Shown piece by piece: positions 20,475 to 31,952 of a DNA stretch of 64,000 nucleotides. Position 1 is the stretch's first letter. Each line of letters begins with the position of its first letter. Source of the DNA: Neurospora tetraspora (Eukaryota; Ascomycota; Sordariomycetes; Sordariales; Sordariaceae). A model generated the notes under the pieces. That model did no database searches and was not told the origin of the DNA. It worked only from the letters and a program-made list of their open reading frames with translations. The stretch spans positions 2,480,001 through 2,544,000 of the forward strand of contig NW_026944387.1 of assembly GCF_033439725.1 (NCBI RefSeq), given 5' to 3'. The position numbers and the translations under genes are program-made.

Positions 20475-21426
20475 GAAGTTTCGAGATACCAAGACAGTGA
20501 CATGGTATGTTAATCCCAACAAGTTCCCACCTAAAACATGAGTGGCTTTGGCCGATGGATTAGTGTTGACTGCTAGAGGGAAGAGTCAGAAGCTGATCTC
20601 CACAGGATAATTGGAAATGCAGCCGAGGAAAATCATCGATGAGTAACGACATGGAACATCGGCGCTGTTTGCAAGGAACTTGAAGGAGTGGCGAGAGTGT
20701 AATGGAGGGTTCGAAGGCGTATTTGGATAGATGGGTACCGCGCGGTAAAGGATTGGAGCTTGAAGGAAGTGGAGAGGTGAAGAGGCACACATGATTAATG
20801 TTTGGGTTCGATGAATGAAGGTCCGAAGTTTGGGTTGTACATCCCCCGTTCTAGCCAGGCGGTGGACAAGGATTCACAAACTTTTGACTCACCAACAAAA
20901 CTCCTGTTCATCACACTTACTTTTTTGCGGGGGGTAAGAGTCCTTCCAGTTTCGGAGTTTCCCATTCGTGATAGCGATGAAATCCACTACTCGCCAGGCC
21001 TCGAGTTGTCTACTTCTCCAAGCCCCTGGTTTGTGCCTGGGCACTTCTAGCCCTCGTGTACAAATTTTCACCTCATGTATCCCCCGCTCCTTCTCCTTCA
21101 ACCGAGTAGTTTTGACATCCATATGACGCTTACATCGGCCCATCTCGAAGCGTTTGATACCCCTCACCAAGTCCGCTGACCATACCTCTCGTTGGTTGTC
21201 ATACGCAATCTGCTCGACGTCGATGGCGCAAGAACGAGACGAGACGATGGACGCAGAGGTAAAAAATGGATATAAATGCCCCCTCCTCCCCCCCTCTCAA
21301 TAATTACTGACCATTCTTTTCCACATCATCATCACCTTCACACACAAGCACCTCCCCCCTTGTTCTGTCCCCGAGACAAAAGCCAAAATCCGCTAGCTAT
21401 TACGCCTACCCAAATTTCGAGTCAAA
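20475..21426. other. Intergenic, no gene seen
   Basis: Open frames here are short and lack codon bias. TATAAAT at 21271-21277 and a pyrimidine-rich leader precede the next small gene. Confidence 0.45.
21271..21277 (+). promoter_or_regulatory. TATAAAT box of the small gene at 21427
   Basis: TATAAAT lies 150 bp before the ATG and is followed by a long CCCCTCC-type pyrimidine stretch, which is a common transcription start region in Neurospora-like promoters. Confidence 0.4.
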
Positions 21427-21762
21427 ATGAGCTCCTACGATTACGACAAGCCGCTTAGCAACTCTCCGAGCCCTCCACCAAGCACCACCAGAGACCGGAT
21501 CCCGACCCCGCTCCGGAAGCGCAGCCCTTCGCCACCAGGACCACCCAGTCAGAAGGTTGCTGACGAACCCAAGACGGAGGAGAAGAAGAGCGAGTCTTCT
21601 AGCAATGGGGATGCGAGCAAGTGTATGTGTCTGTGTCATTTCCTCTTCCACCGGGGGAAAATGTGGTCACCTTGTTTTTTTGAAGATTTCTCCGCTGTCG
21701 AGTTAATGGTTAGTAAATCTTTGGGTTAACAATGCTGTGTGGTAGCTTCCGACAAGAAGTAG
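21427..21762 (+). CDS. Small Ser/Pro-rich orphan protein, one intron
   Basis: My model is join(21427-21622, 21746-21762), 70 residues. The ATG follows TCAAA, and the protein starts MSSYDYDKPLSNSPSPPP. The intron has donor GTATGT, branch-like GGTTAAC and acceptor GGTAG. Splicing replaces an out-of-place Cys-rich read-through (CMCLCHFLFH) with SSDKK and a stop, matching the hydrophilic nature of the rest. The protein is disordered, phosphosite-like and Lys-rich at the end. No family recognised. Confidence 0.5.
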
Positions 21763-22571
21763 TCAGCCAGTTTGGCATGAGGCAGATCCAGGCGATGATC
21801 ATCGGGTACCTACGGCGGATACTGCTGACGAAGAAGAGAAAGGGACAATGATAGAGGAACGGGGAAATGGGGGAATGAATAGAAAAAGGGAGGCCAGACA
21901 CCCGCAGGAAATGAACTAGGATTTGACTTGCGTTGCTTACTATTGACAAAAATGAGAGGGAGGAAGACGATGTGAGTACGTGTTTGTAGACGTATCTTTA
22001 GTCACAGCTGGAATTCAAGCGCCGTTCTATATCTCTATGCGAGGTCATTTCCCTCCTTCAGGTGATCACTCGGTAAGAACGAACCCTTTTTACAGTAGAC
22101 GAAGCATCTGGACCTCTGTCCGGCGCTAAACTTGCCCGTTCAACAAAGATACGACACACGAGTACTTGAATGCCACACAAATACACACACAGAGCACCAT
22201 AATATGGATTTCGAGCTTCATTCGTTCTGTTCTTCTCAAGCGCTTATAGCGGAAACCCCTCTTTTAAAGTAAATCCTTGACATGACCCACGGGATCAACT
22301 CCAGGGCGCGTCGACCAACAAGTCAGGTCTTCTGACAGAATCCTATCCATCTTGAATGGTGCATCGGGCAAGCAAACGTCTGTATGATTGTCAAATTGTA
22401 TATCATCACAGCCAGTATCCCGCTTGTCAACTCACATCAGCCCAACACAATCCAAAACGGAATAAAACGAGGACAAACACAGACCCCGAATATTTCTTTA
22501 CCATTTCCATCCACCTCTCAGTCCCAATCTCATCCCCAGCCAAAGTCATCAACAGACCATACCTACCCATC
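21763..22571. other. Intergenic, no gene seen
   Basis: There is no convincing coding frame. The last 200 bp are C/A-rich and resemble a leader. An in-frame ATG at 22356 precedes the MSFPKN start used for the next entry. Confidence 0.4.
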
Positions 22572-23408
22572 ATGTCCTTTCCAAAGAACGAAAGCTCCAA
22601 GACCAAATCTCCAGACGTTGCACCTCCTTTGAAACTATCAACAACATTTGACAGTCCAAAATAACCCGTACATCATCTGCCTTGCACACCTCTCAAGCGC
22701 CACCGTTCTCCAAGCCCAGGCCCAAGCCCAGACACAAGCCCCAGCCTCAACTCAAGCCCCAGCCTCAACCGAAGCACAGAGCGAGAACCAGACGACGAAA
22801 CCAACGGAGCCCTCACCATCACGTCACCTCAAACGGACTCCTCCAAACCCAAAGAGAGTCCCCGGCCGACCAAACCACTCCGCCGATCGAGGCCTCGGTG
22901 CCAGAAGTTCACATCTAGTACGCCGCCCACAGACGATCATAGCCATCACCACCACCCTCAGACTCAAACCACCAGTGTCCGTACCGCTATCCGTACCGCT
23001 GTCAGTACCTCTGCCGCCGGCAGAGATACCCCTACAACCAGTACCAGTACTCCTCATACGACGCCAATTACTCCCACGACATCAGCAGAGTGGTGTCAAG
23101 CAAATCAAGACGATCCCGTGGCAGTGTCCTTGGCTGTAGCTACGAGGGATATGACTGGGATGAGCATGAGTATGGACATGCAGGCGGGTTTTGGGCAGAA
23201 GAAAAGGGAGGAGGAGGAGGAGGAGAAGAATGAAGAGAAGAGGGAGGCGGAGGAGGGGGAGGAAGAAGAGAGACCGAAGAAGAAGAAAACAAAAAAGAAT
23301 GGATGGGATAACGAGGAAGATGCGAGAAGGGTTTTCGAATGGATTGCGAGTCCAGGGGGGCTTGAACCTGTGCCTGAGGAATTTTTTAAGGAGAGTGTAC
23401 CTTGGTGA
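22572..23408 (+). pseudogene. Orphan protein with in-frame TAA at codon 31
   Basis: ATG 22572 opens MSFPKNESSKTKSPD and meets a TAA at 22662-22664. The same frame then runs without any stop for 247 codons to TGA 23406-23408. The downstream part has a disordered Ser/Thr/Pro-rich region, an HHHH run, a Met-rich patch (MTGMSMSMDM), an E/K-rich run and a well-formed conserved-looking end, WDNEEDARRVFEWIASPGG...FFKESVPW. No GT-AG pair removes the TAA. Other frames here are Gln/Arg-rich by-products. Options are a null allele, a start downstream with loss of the first part, or stop bypass. No family recognised. Confidence 0.5.
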
Positions 23409-23899
23409 GAAGGTGAATCCTGTGGAAGTTGGTGAGAGAGAGGAGGGTTTCAGGGCAAGGGTTCGATGATGCACACCTACTTTTTGTGAGGAAGGAGCAA
23501 AGATACCGGGAGGTGATACCACTGGAAAATGGCAAGATTACCTGGAGGGGGAGGGTGAGGGCCAAGGAGAACGAAAGAAGACTTCGACTGAAGTTTTGGA
23601 AGAATTGAGTACAAGGATACTTGGTTAGGATAATAGGTAGGCAAAAGACATGGGACACATCAACATTTGGTCAATAAGGTTATATTCATATTTTACAACC
23701 AAATGGCAAACGCTCTAACTGAAACATGCCCACTTGCGTAATAGATCTGGGATTCATGGACTTAAACTCCCAATCGAACCACCATTTCACCGGCCAAACA
23801 CCAGGTAAAATATGCAACCCAACCAACCATAAACGACGCATTTCTTTTTAAACGTCAACCAAAAACAGAAAACGCAGGGGGAATCTAGATTATCTTTGT
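23409..23899. other. Intergenic between convergent genes
   Basis: This is the shared 3' region of the interrupted orphan gene (+) and BiP (-). No coding frame or repeat is supported. Confidence 0.5.
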
Positions 23900-26279
23900 T
23901 TAAAGCTCGTCATGGCCAGCGGGCTCATCATCGGCGCCACCGGGGCCACCCTGGCTGTAAAGCTTGCTGGTGATGGGGTAGGCGATGTTGGAGAGCTTCT
24001 CCTTCTGCTCCTCGAAATCCTCGGCGGAAGCAGTGGCGGCTGGGAAAAAAAGATTGTTAGCATCTCGTCTTCATGTGTCAAGGGGGATCGGAATGAAGCT
24101 TACCATTCTCCTCGAGCCAGTCCTGAGCCTCCTTAACGGCGTCAAGGATGGTCTCCTTGTCCTCCTCGTCAATCTTGCCACCAAGGCCATCCTCATCGTT
24201 GACCTGGTTCTTCAGGGAGAAAGCGTAGTTCTCAAGACCGTTGCGAGCCTCAATGCGCTCACGGGTGGCCTTGTCCTCCTCGGCATACTTCTCGGCCTCA
24301 GCGACCATGCGGTCAATCTCCTCCTGAGTAAGACGGCCCTTGTCGTTGGTGATGGTGATGGACTCAGCCTTGCCAGTGCCCTTGTCGTGGGCAGAGACCT
24401 TGAGAATACCGTTGGCATCAAGCTCGAAGGAAACCTCGATCTGGGGAACGCCACGAGGAGCGGGGGGGATGCCGGTAAGCTCGAACTTGCCAAGAAGGTT
24501 GTTTTTCTCGGTCATGGAACGCTCACCCTCGTAGACCTGGATAAGGACGACGGGCTGGTTATCGGCGGCAGTGGAGAAGATCTGGCTCTTGCGAGTAGGG
24601 ATAGGGGTGTTACGGGGGATGAGCTTGGTCATGACACCACCGGTGGTCTCGATACCGAGAGTAAGGGGGTTGACATCCATGAGGACGATGTCCTCAGTAC
24701 CCTCCTCACCGCTAAGGACACCAGCCTGGACGGCAGCACCGAAAGCGACGGCCTCGTCAGGGTTGATACCCTTGGAAGCCTTCTTGCCGTTGAAGAACTC
24801 CTCAATAAGAGCCTGGACCTTGGGAATACGGGTGGAACCACCGACAAGGACGATATCGTCAACCTCGGACTTGGAGACCTTGGCATCCTTGAGGACCTGC
24901 TCAACAGGCTTGAGGGTCTTCTTGAAAAGGTCGTTGTTGAGCTCCTCGAACTTGGCGCGAGTCAGAGTCTCGGAGAAGTCCTTGCCATCGTAGAAAGCCT
25001 CGATTTCAATACGAGTGGACATCTGGCTGGAAAGGGTACGCTTGGCCTTCTCGGCCTCACGCTTGAGCTTGCCCATGGCCTTGGCGTCCTTGGTGACATC
25101 GACACCGTGCTTCTTGTTGAAGAGCTTGGCGAAGTGGTTGATGATGCGCTGATCGAAATCCTCACCACCGAGATGGGTGTCACCAGCGGTAGACAAGACC
25201 TCGAAAACGCCCTGCTCGATGGACAGGAGGGAGACATCGAAAGTGCCACCACCCAAGTCGTAGACGATGATCTGACGCTCCTCGCCAGTCTTATCAAGAC
25301 CGTAGGCGATAGCTGCGGCGGTAGGCTCGTTGACAATGCGGAGGACGTTGAGACCGGCAATCATACCGGCATCCTTGGTGGCCTGGCGCTGGTTGTCGTT
25401 GAAGTAGGCGGGAACGGTAACAACGGCGTGGGTGACCTTCTTGCCGAGGTAGGCCTCAGCGGTCTCCTTCATCTGTTGCGGGGGTTAGTCTCTGATTATC
25501 GTGGCGTTTGTTGGGGGAAATGATGCAACGTACCTTGCCGAGAATCATGGCGGAGATCTCCTCAGGGCTGAAGGTCTTCTCGACGCCCTTAACCTCGACC
25601 TTGACGACAGGCTTGTCATTCTGGGAGACGACCCTGAGAACTAAAGTCAGTAAAGGCTAGACAGGGGTGGTTTGTCGAGAGTGACCAGGGCTTACTTGTA
25701 GGGGAAGTGCTTGATGTCCTGCTGGACGTCCTTATCCGAGAACTTGCGGCCGATGAGACGCTTGATGTCGAAGATGGTTCTGTGGGGGTTGGACGCAGCC
25801 TGGTTCTTGGCGGCGTCACCAACAAGTCTTTCCTCATCGGTGAAGGCGACATAAGACGGGGTAATACGGTTTCCTTGGTCGTTGACGAGAATCTCGACCT
25901 TGCCCTTCTGCATCACACCAACGCAACTACGAGGTTGTTAGTCTCCTTGTCCCCAATAACAGTATGTATCGTGTGTCGAAACCGGGACGTGGCTTTGTGG
26001 TCGAGGTTGACAGCAAACGCCGCACACCCCGCGGGGTAATCGTGTTTATGATCGTGTAGGCAACTTACGAGTAGGTGGTTCCGAGATCCTGTACAAGAAG
26101 CGTTGTTAGAATGCTTTACCCGAAGGAGGAGAATGCTGGCAACTTACAATACCGATAACAGTGCCCATAGCCTCAGTGTCGTCGGCGTGGGCCTGCTGGA
26201 CGAAGCCAGCAGAGAAGAGGAGGGCAAAGAAGCCCAGGATGCTGAGGCCCAAGGCCCAGCTTCGCGTTCGGTGCTCCAT
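23900..26279 (-). CDS. grp-78: ER HSP70 chaperone BiP / GRP78
   Basis: ER-lumen HSP70: ATP-driven folding, translocation and unfolded-protein sensing. My model is complement(join(23900-24039, 24104-25472, 25534-25633, 25696-25926, 26069-26088, 26148-26279)), 663 residues. Seen: a signal peptide ([22 protein letters not shown]), then the phosphate loop IGIDLGTTYS split by two introns, the nucleotide-binding domain with [10 protein letters not shown] and [10 protein letters not shown], the linker, the substrate-binding domain ([16 protein letters not shown]) and a helical lid, ending in the ER-retrieval signal HDEL. One exon is only 20 nt. All introns have standard GT and YAG ends. The intron-rich 5' end and intron-free core are typical of fungal BiP genes. 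I looked for a canonical unfolded-protein response element (CAGCGTG) just upstream and did not find one. Confidence 0.97.
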
Positions 26280-28396
26280 TACTGGAAGCTCTGGCGAAGT
26301 GTAATCGCCGTTGCTGTGATTAAGGAATTGGGGATGGGTATCGTTGTAGCAAGCAAGAAACAGAAAAGCAGTGGTTCCTTAGGCCACTTTAAACTCTTCG
26401 GGTGTTTGCAAAAGGAAAGGGAGATTGGTGATGGATGGAGGGAGGTTGTCGGGTATTTGAAGGCGAGTGGGACCGGCAAGCTAGCTGCGTTAAAGGTGTG
26501 GTGTCCTCTTTCTAGCAAAGGCCAACTGGTCAAGCTGCTACAGAAAATAGAAAGAATTTAGGAAATCTGTCCTCAATGGGATTGGCGGCCAGCCCACAGG
26601 GACCAGGGGGTCTGTGCTTTGCGGGGGGGGAGGGGGGGGGGGGGGGGTCTGGCCGATTGCCTGCATTGGCGCGTTTCTGGCCGGTGCACTAACCCCAACA
26701 ACCGCGCTCTCGTACCTCCGCAGCGCCTCATTGGGATGAAGCGCTGCTTTTGTGAGACCAGACATGCCCTATGTTGCGGGTACACTTCTTGGGTAAAATG
26801 TTGGAAATCATCAAGGTGGATAGCTCTTCATTAGACCATATGCCTATGCCACAGTGCCACTGTATGCCTCCCTTGAAGTACGGATGGCCTACTAAAGCGG
26901 AACAACATTTGTGTTGGAGGATCTATAAGGTAACGAGCATGTATACACCATAGGTATTGTTCAAGATCCATCTTCACTTTGGTTAGGTCACGGTATATCC
27001 AAGTATACTATCCACGGAATTTGAGAATCGAGCTAAGGTTTACCTAGTTGAACATGTCTGTAGGTCACCAATTTTGGACCCCTCACTCCCTTGAACTCTT
27101 CTTCCCGTCCATCAATTTGTCTTTTGCTGATTTCTTTGTTTTCCTCGAAGCAGCTCGTTCCAGCTCTCATCCCATCATCAACGGGACCTTCCACCAGTTT
27201 CCATAAAGACCTCCGTTTCCTCTTGCAAGCCGCCGCCGTTAATGTTGCATAGCCCCTGGCACCGCGTGGGCGGCTTCACGGCAAAGGGAACCTTGTGCCC
27301 CACCAACAACAGGGGATAGATCGCCGCTGTGAAGCTGAAAGGTTCCATTCCAATCTCGACATTCACATGCCACATCTTCGAGTTCGATACATCAAATCTT
27401 CAAGGTTTGCCTCCTGTTGTGAACAGCGTGGCATCTTCAGAAAGAACAGTCACGACAGGTTCGAAAACGAGAAAACTGACTCATCATCGTCGGTGTCATC
27501 AACTGAACTGCTACGAGATGAACAGAAAGCAAACGAAACCCAAACGGTCTACAATAGAAGGAAGATGAGGCAAAGTTTCTTGCCGTGTTCGTGACTGTGA
27601 ACTTGATCCCGTTTCCATCTGTAAGGAGACCCCCCCTTGCACTAAAGAAACCGACCCTTGCAGTCAATCGGTCAGCGCTGTCTGCGGCTGCGGCTCATCT
27701 GCCTCCAGTTCCCCAAAACTGTCCAATCCGGGAAGTTGACAAGTTGGCATTTTTGCTATCGCCGCGTGAATGGTGATCTGTCTTTTTTTGGACGTTCTAT
27801 CTAGTACTGGCCGTTATTCATTGGACCTTTTCCAGTCATCTTGCTGGCTGCAATCGGTCCATGTCAAATGTCCAAGTTTCGAAGAAGCCTGAGCAGTAGA
27901 GGTAAGCACAGACAGGGCCGAAGAGGCTAGGAGGTGATCGAACCTTCTATCAATATTTTGTAGCGAAATCAGTTTCCGACGGGAAAGCTATGATAAGATA
28001 ACGAAACAGCTTTGATTGACATCAACGTCACAGCCAACCTTTCTCCTCGCTTCTCCAAGTACCCAGCCCATGTGTTTCATTGCGGGGTGCAGGGATACCA
28101 GGAGGGGGAGAAGAAGGGACCAGATTTCGTGGTCGTTGTCCACATGCACGACTGAGTACCAAGCTGTATTGCTCGACAGGGAGAGAAAGTGGAATTTCAG
28201 CCTTGTATTGTTAACTTGATCCGGTTTCCGTTTATAAACAAATGTCCCATCTTATTCCGCTACCTCCGGCCGCTGGCTATAAGTGAACCCGTGGCAGAAG
28301 ATCCCGGTCTGTGTATTCGGGGACTTCCTCACCTTCCGTTTCCCGTATTTCGCCCGTTTTAGCTGTCCCAATCCATCAAGTTTCACCCCATTTCAG
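26280..28396. other. Intergenic between BiP promoter and HBS1 3' end
   Basis: The part up to about 26600 is the BiP promoter. It has several ATTGG (CCAAT reverse) pentamers and a broken G run at 26622-26647. The rest holds no supported gene, although frames of 60-100 codons occur. Two similar 20-bp words, AACTTGATCC(C/G)GTTTCC, lie near 27600 and 28214. Confidence 0.45.
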
Positions 28397-30969
28397 TCAT
28401 TCCAACAACCCAGCTGCTACCGTTTGTCCACCACTCCTGAGCACCACCCTCTGACCTGCCTCGAGTGGCACCTTCGAGTGCAGCGTGACCCTAACCCTGG
28501 AAACCGTTCCTGGTTTGACGATCATCGGCTTCTTCTTCGTCACCTTGCCTGTCACTTTGTCCAAGATGGCGTCGATAGCCTCGATCTTGCCCGCCGCGTG
28601 GAGTCTTCCCCTGTGCACATCCACCTGCATGGGCATGAGGATGTCAAACGCCAGAGCCTTGAGCGTGAACGTGTCCACGCACTGGATGGGCTTGGCAGGG
28701 TCGCATACAATATCTCCGACGCGCACATGGATGGCGTCGATGTTGCTAAGATGAAGTATCACATTCTGTCCGGCAACGGCCCAGTCCGCTGGTTCTCCGT
28801 CGTCGACCTGAAGGGATTTGACGTAGGCTTTCTCGCCGCTCGGCTGCACCAGAAGCGCATCGCCCATTTGCAGTGAGCCCGCGTCGATGCGGCCTGTGAT
28901 CGAAATGGGGCTCTGAGGTGTGCGCATAACCTCCGATATGGTCATCCGTAGGGGCTTGGCCAATGCTCTGGCACTTGGTTCCGAAGCCTCGAGCTCCTCC
29001 ACCAGTGTGTTTCCCGTATACCAAGACGCTGCTGGATCTGCGGTTTTTCGGACGAGGTTATCACCGTGGAGGCCCGATACGGGTACGAACGCGATGTTCT
29101 TGGGCTGGAACCCAGTCGCCGTCAGGAATCCTGATACCTGGTGCTTGATCTCGTCGAATCTCTCCTGGGACCAGTTGACAGTGTCGAGCTTGTTTACGGC
29201 CACGATGATTCTCGAGACACCCATGCTGCGAATAAGAAGAGAATGTTCTCTGGTTTGACCCTTGAGACCAGACTCAAATGCTCCTGTGCTTGCATCGATG
29301 ACCAGGATTGCAAAGTCTGCCTGACTTGCGCCAGCAATCATGTTGGGGATAAAATCCCTATGGCCAGGAGCATCAAGGATGGTGAAAGATGTAGTTTCTG
29401 TCTCAAAGCGATTGGTAGCAATGTCGATGGTGACGCCTCGGCTACGCTCCTCGTGGCGTTGATCCAACACCCAGGCGAGAGCGAATGATGTTTTGCCGAT
29501 CTTCTCCGCCTCTTTCCGAAGTTTATCGACGGTCCGCTGGTCGACAACGTTGAGGTCGAGTAGCAGTCGCCCCATCATGGTGCTCTTGCCGGCATCAACG
29601 TGGCCGACAACCACAAAGCTGGCAGTCTTCTTGCCCTTCTGCTTCTCGAATTCAGAGAGCACGTTAAGATTGCGGCTCTTTGGCAATGGCGTGTCGTCTA
29701 TCTTGAGCTGGTTGACTTGGTTGGTCACGCCATCTGCGGAAGATGACCCTTTTTTGTTTTGGACGTTCGCAGACTTCTTTCCGGCTGTGGCGACTATTAG
29801 TGACCGCATTAGTGCCTTTTCTTTCCCGTAAGCGAACCTTTCGCCTGAGCCGCAAGGACCACGTCATCTGGGCTGGGTTTGCCAAAAGCATCCGGGCTGT
29901 ACGAAGAAATTGCCATGTATGGTAATTCGAACACCTCGCGGGGTTTGCGCTTGGGGCTATCCGATAGAGGGCCGAAGAGAGTCGAGGCGAAAGCAGACGG
30001 TTGCGCTTTTGGCGGGGCCACCACCGGTTCCGGTTCGACTGGGGCCTCCTCCTGGTGCAGACTTGGAGTGACTTCCGGCGCTTGAGCTTGAGGAATTTCG
30101 GGTCTTGTGGGCTCCGCCATAGTGAGAGGGATGCGTCCTTGAGCTGTTGTCTCTGATGTTTTAACCCGCTTGCCAAACAAGCCAGCCAGCGGACGATTCT
30201 CCTTGGATGCTTGGTTGTCGTTGACAGTGAGCTCCGTCATCTTGACTTGTGTCTGCTCAACGTCTTCTGAGGCGCTCTTCCCTTCGGCTTTCTTCTTCCG
30301 GGCGGCTGCTAGCTGCTGCAGCTTGGACATCTTCGGGGGCGCTCCTGAACCTCCAAGCAGACCTCCAGGTAGCTGCGGAGGCGGTATGAGAACGGCCTGC
30401 CGCTCGGGTGGAATATTTCCCCATGGCAAGTCCCGGAACAGGTGGGCAAATGACTCTCGAGAAGCACTTGCAGTGGCCGCTTGACAGGATGGTGTCAATG
30501 AGGGTTCGCGAAGAGCAACGGGATATGACCGGCGGAGCGAAGTCGGCCACCACGGCCCAGACCCTTTACCCAAGATGCAGGTGCCTTGCGTCCGTTGGCA
30601 ACGGCACTTGGCTCGCTGTTCATAAAGAAAGGAATGGTGATGGAGGGGGCTGGACTTACCATCTTGCTTTGGCGCTACTTTTGGAGGAGCAGTCTTGGCA
30701 GGCTTCTTGGGCGGGTCGATGTACTTGGAAATGAGGTAGGTGATGGTCTTGTCAACATCCCAGAAGTAGTGCCAGAGTGACTCCTCGATCTGCGCCTTTG
30801 TGACTTTGTGTGCCTCGACTCCGAGTGCTTCCAGTACCTGAGCTGTGCCTTCCCTCATGCGAACCTGGTCTTCTGGGCTGAGCTCCTCCTCTTCCTCATC
30901 GGAGAACGCTCCGTACTCCTCGAGTTCAGCCTCGTAGTCAAGGTTTCGGATGTTTTGATGGCGCGCCAT
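28397..30969 (-). CDS. hbs1: HBS1-type translational GTPase (ribosome rescue)
   Basis: Partner of Dom34/Pelota; together they recognise stalled ribosomes in no-go and non-stop mRNA decay in the cytosol. My model is complement(join(28397-29784, 29838-30479, 30660-30969)), 779 residues. Seen: an acidic start, the HBS1 N-terminal domain (MREGTAQVLEALG...WHYFWDVDKTITYLISKY), a FAHLFRDLPWG block, a disordered linker, then the GTPase with G1 GHVDAGKST (378-386), G3 DAPGHRDF (about 455), G4 NKLD (515) and two beta-barrel domains. G1 and SFALAWVLD separate it from EF-1A, and the absence of a Q/N-rich prion-like domain separates it from eRF3. Intron 1 seems to end in AAG. It is 180 nt with no in-frame stop, so retention would add exactly 60 residues. 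Confidence 0.93.
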
Positions 30970-31952
30970 AATGATGACTTTTGCTTAATTGCAGATTGGT
31001 CGAAATAGGATATGAATTCCTAGTATTGCGGCTCTTGTGGCCAAGCGATTTTTGGTTGAATGTGGTAAAAGAGTGATGAAAAATGCTTGAAGACTGAGAG
31101 GGGCGTGACGCTGTTTTGAAGCTGAGGCAACCCTGATTCCAACCACAGATACCTGCTTCGCTCTAATACGGCGACGGTGACGAAATGAAAATTGAAGGCG
31201 TGGTGAAATAGAGTCCGGTCGTTCAAATGAATGCAGCCGATGTATATTTCGGGGTCCGATATGATAAATGCGGTTCGGTTGTTCAAAGTCCGACTCGTGT
31301 AGCAATTCGCAGGCTGTGAAGCATCAGATCACCTCACGTTGAATGACATGAAAGACAAAGTTCCCGCAGCGGGAAGCCCAGACGGCCGTCCGGGCAATCA
31401 AGGTCGGGTGCTGCCGCCACGACCTTGAATTGTGCCGGTTGACCCCACCAAAACAGCGTCACAGAAGCTGCCTGGTTGAAAGCGGTGAGAGTGAGTAAAG
31501 GCCTAAGCGTTTTACTTGAGTTAAGCACACGGCCGGATCTTATCATATCCGCTTATCCCAGAAGTTCTCCCATGTACCACTTGCCAGCTGGCTTCCCCCC
31601 GTCACTTGCTGGGCAGCTTTCAAAGCACAGCACAGGCTGCACAGCAGAGCAGCATCAACGGCTATCGGTGGAGCTGACCGCCTTCCTGCTGGCGGGGCGG
31701 CTTCGTGGAAGCTGGGCTCAATTTTTTGAGATTGGCGTAGGGAAAGGTGCCTGCCAGCATGCGGAGGTCGCAGAGAGCTCCTGTCTGGCGCCCATTCCAC
31801 CAGCGTTCACCAACAACACCATCCAAACCCAATCCTCTTCACCATACCTGCATCCGCCCCGACCGTCACGCCGAAGCTCTACGAGGTCGACCACATAATC
31901 AAACAATAATAGTGATTGCACATTACCGACCGCAGTCGTAATATTGCCCAAG
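30970..31952. promoter_or_regulatory. Divergent HBS1 / CCT5 promoter region
   Basis: Both start codons point outward, so about 980 bp serve two translation-and-folding genes. An imperfect inverted word, TCAAGGTCG...CGACCTTGA (31398-31428), lies near the middle. Open frames in it look accidental. No TATA box is evident. Confidence 0.5.

Noticed and set aside
23985-25523. A 512-codon plus-strand open frame opposite BiP
   Set aside because: Long antisense frames opposite HSP70 genes are a known result of their codon use. The product is Leu/Val/Asp-rich with no domain, while the minus strand encodes an intact, conserved BiP.
28480-28500. CCTAACCCTGG resembling a telomerase RNA template
   Set aside because: It lies within conserved HBS1 coding sequence and does not carry a full permuted telomere repeat.
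31476-31898. A 140-codon plus-strand frame upstream of CCT5
   Set aside because: It overlaps the shared promoter, has no domain and runs into the CCT5 leader.
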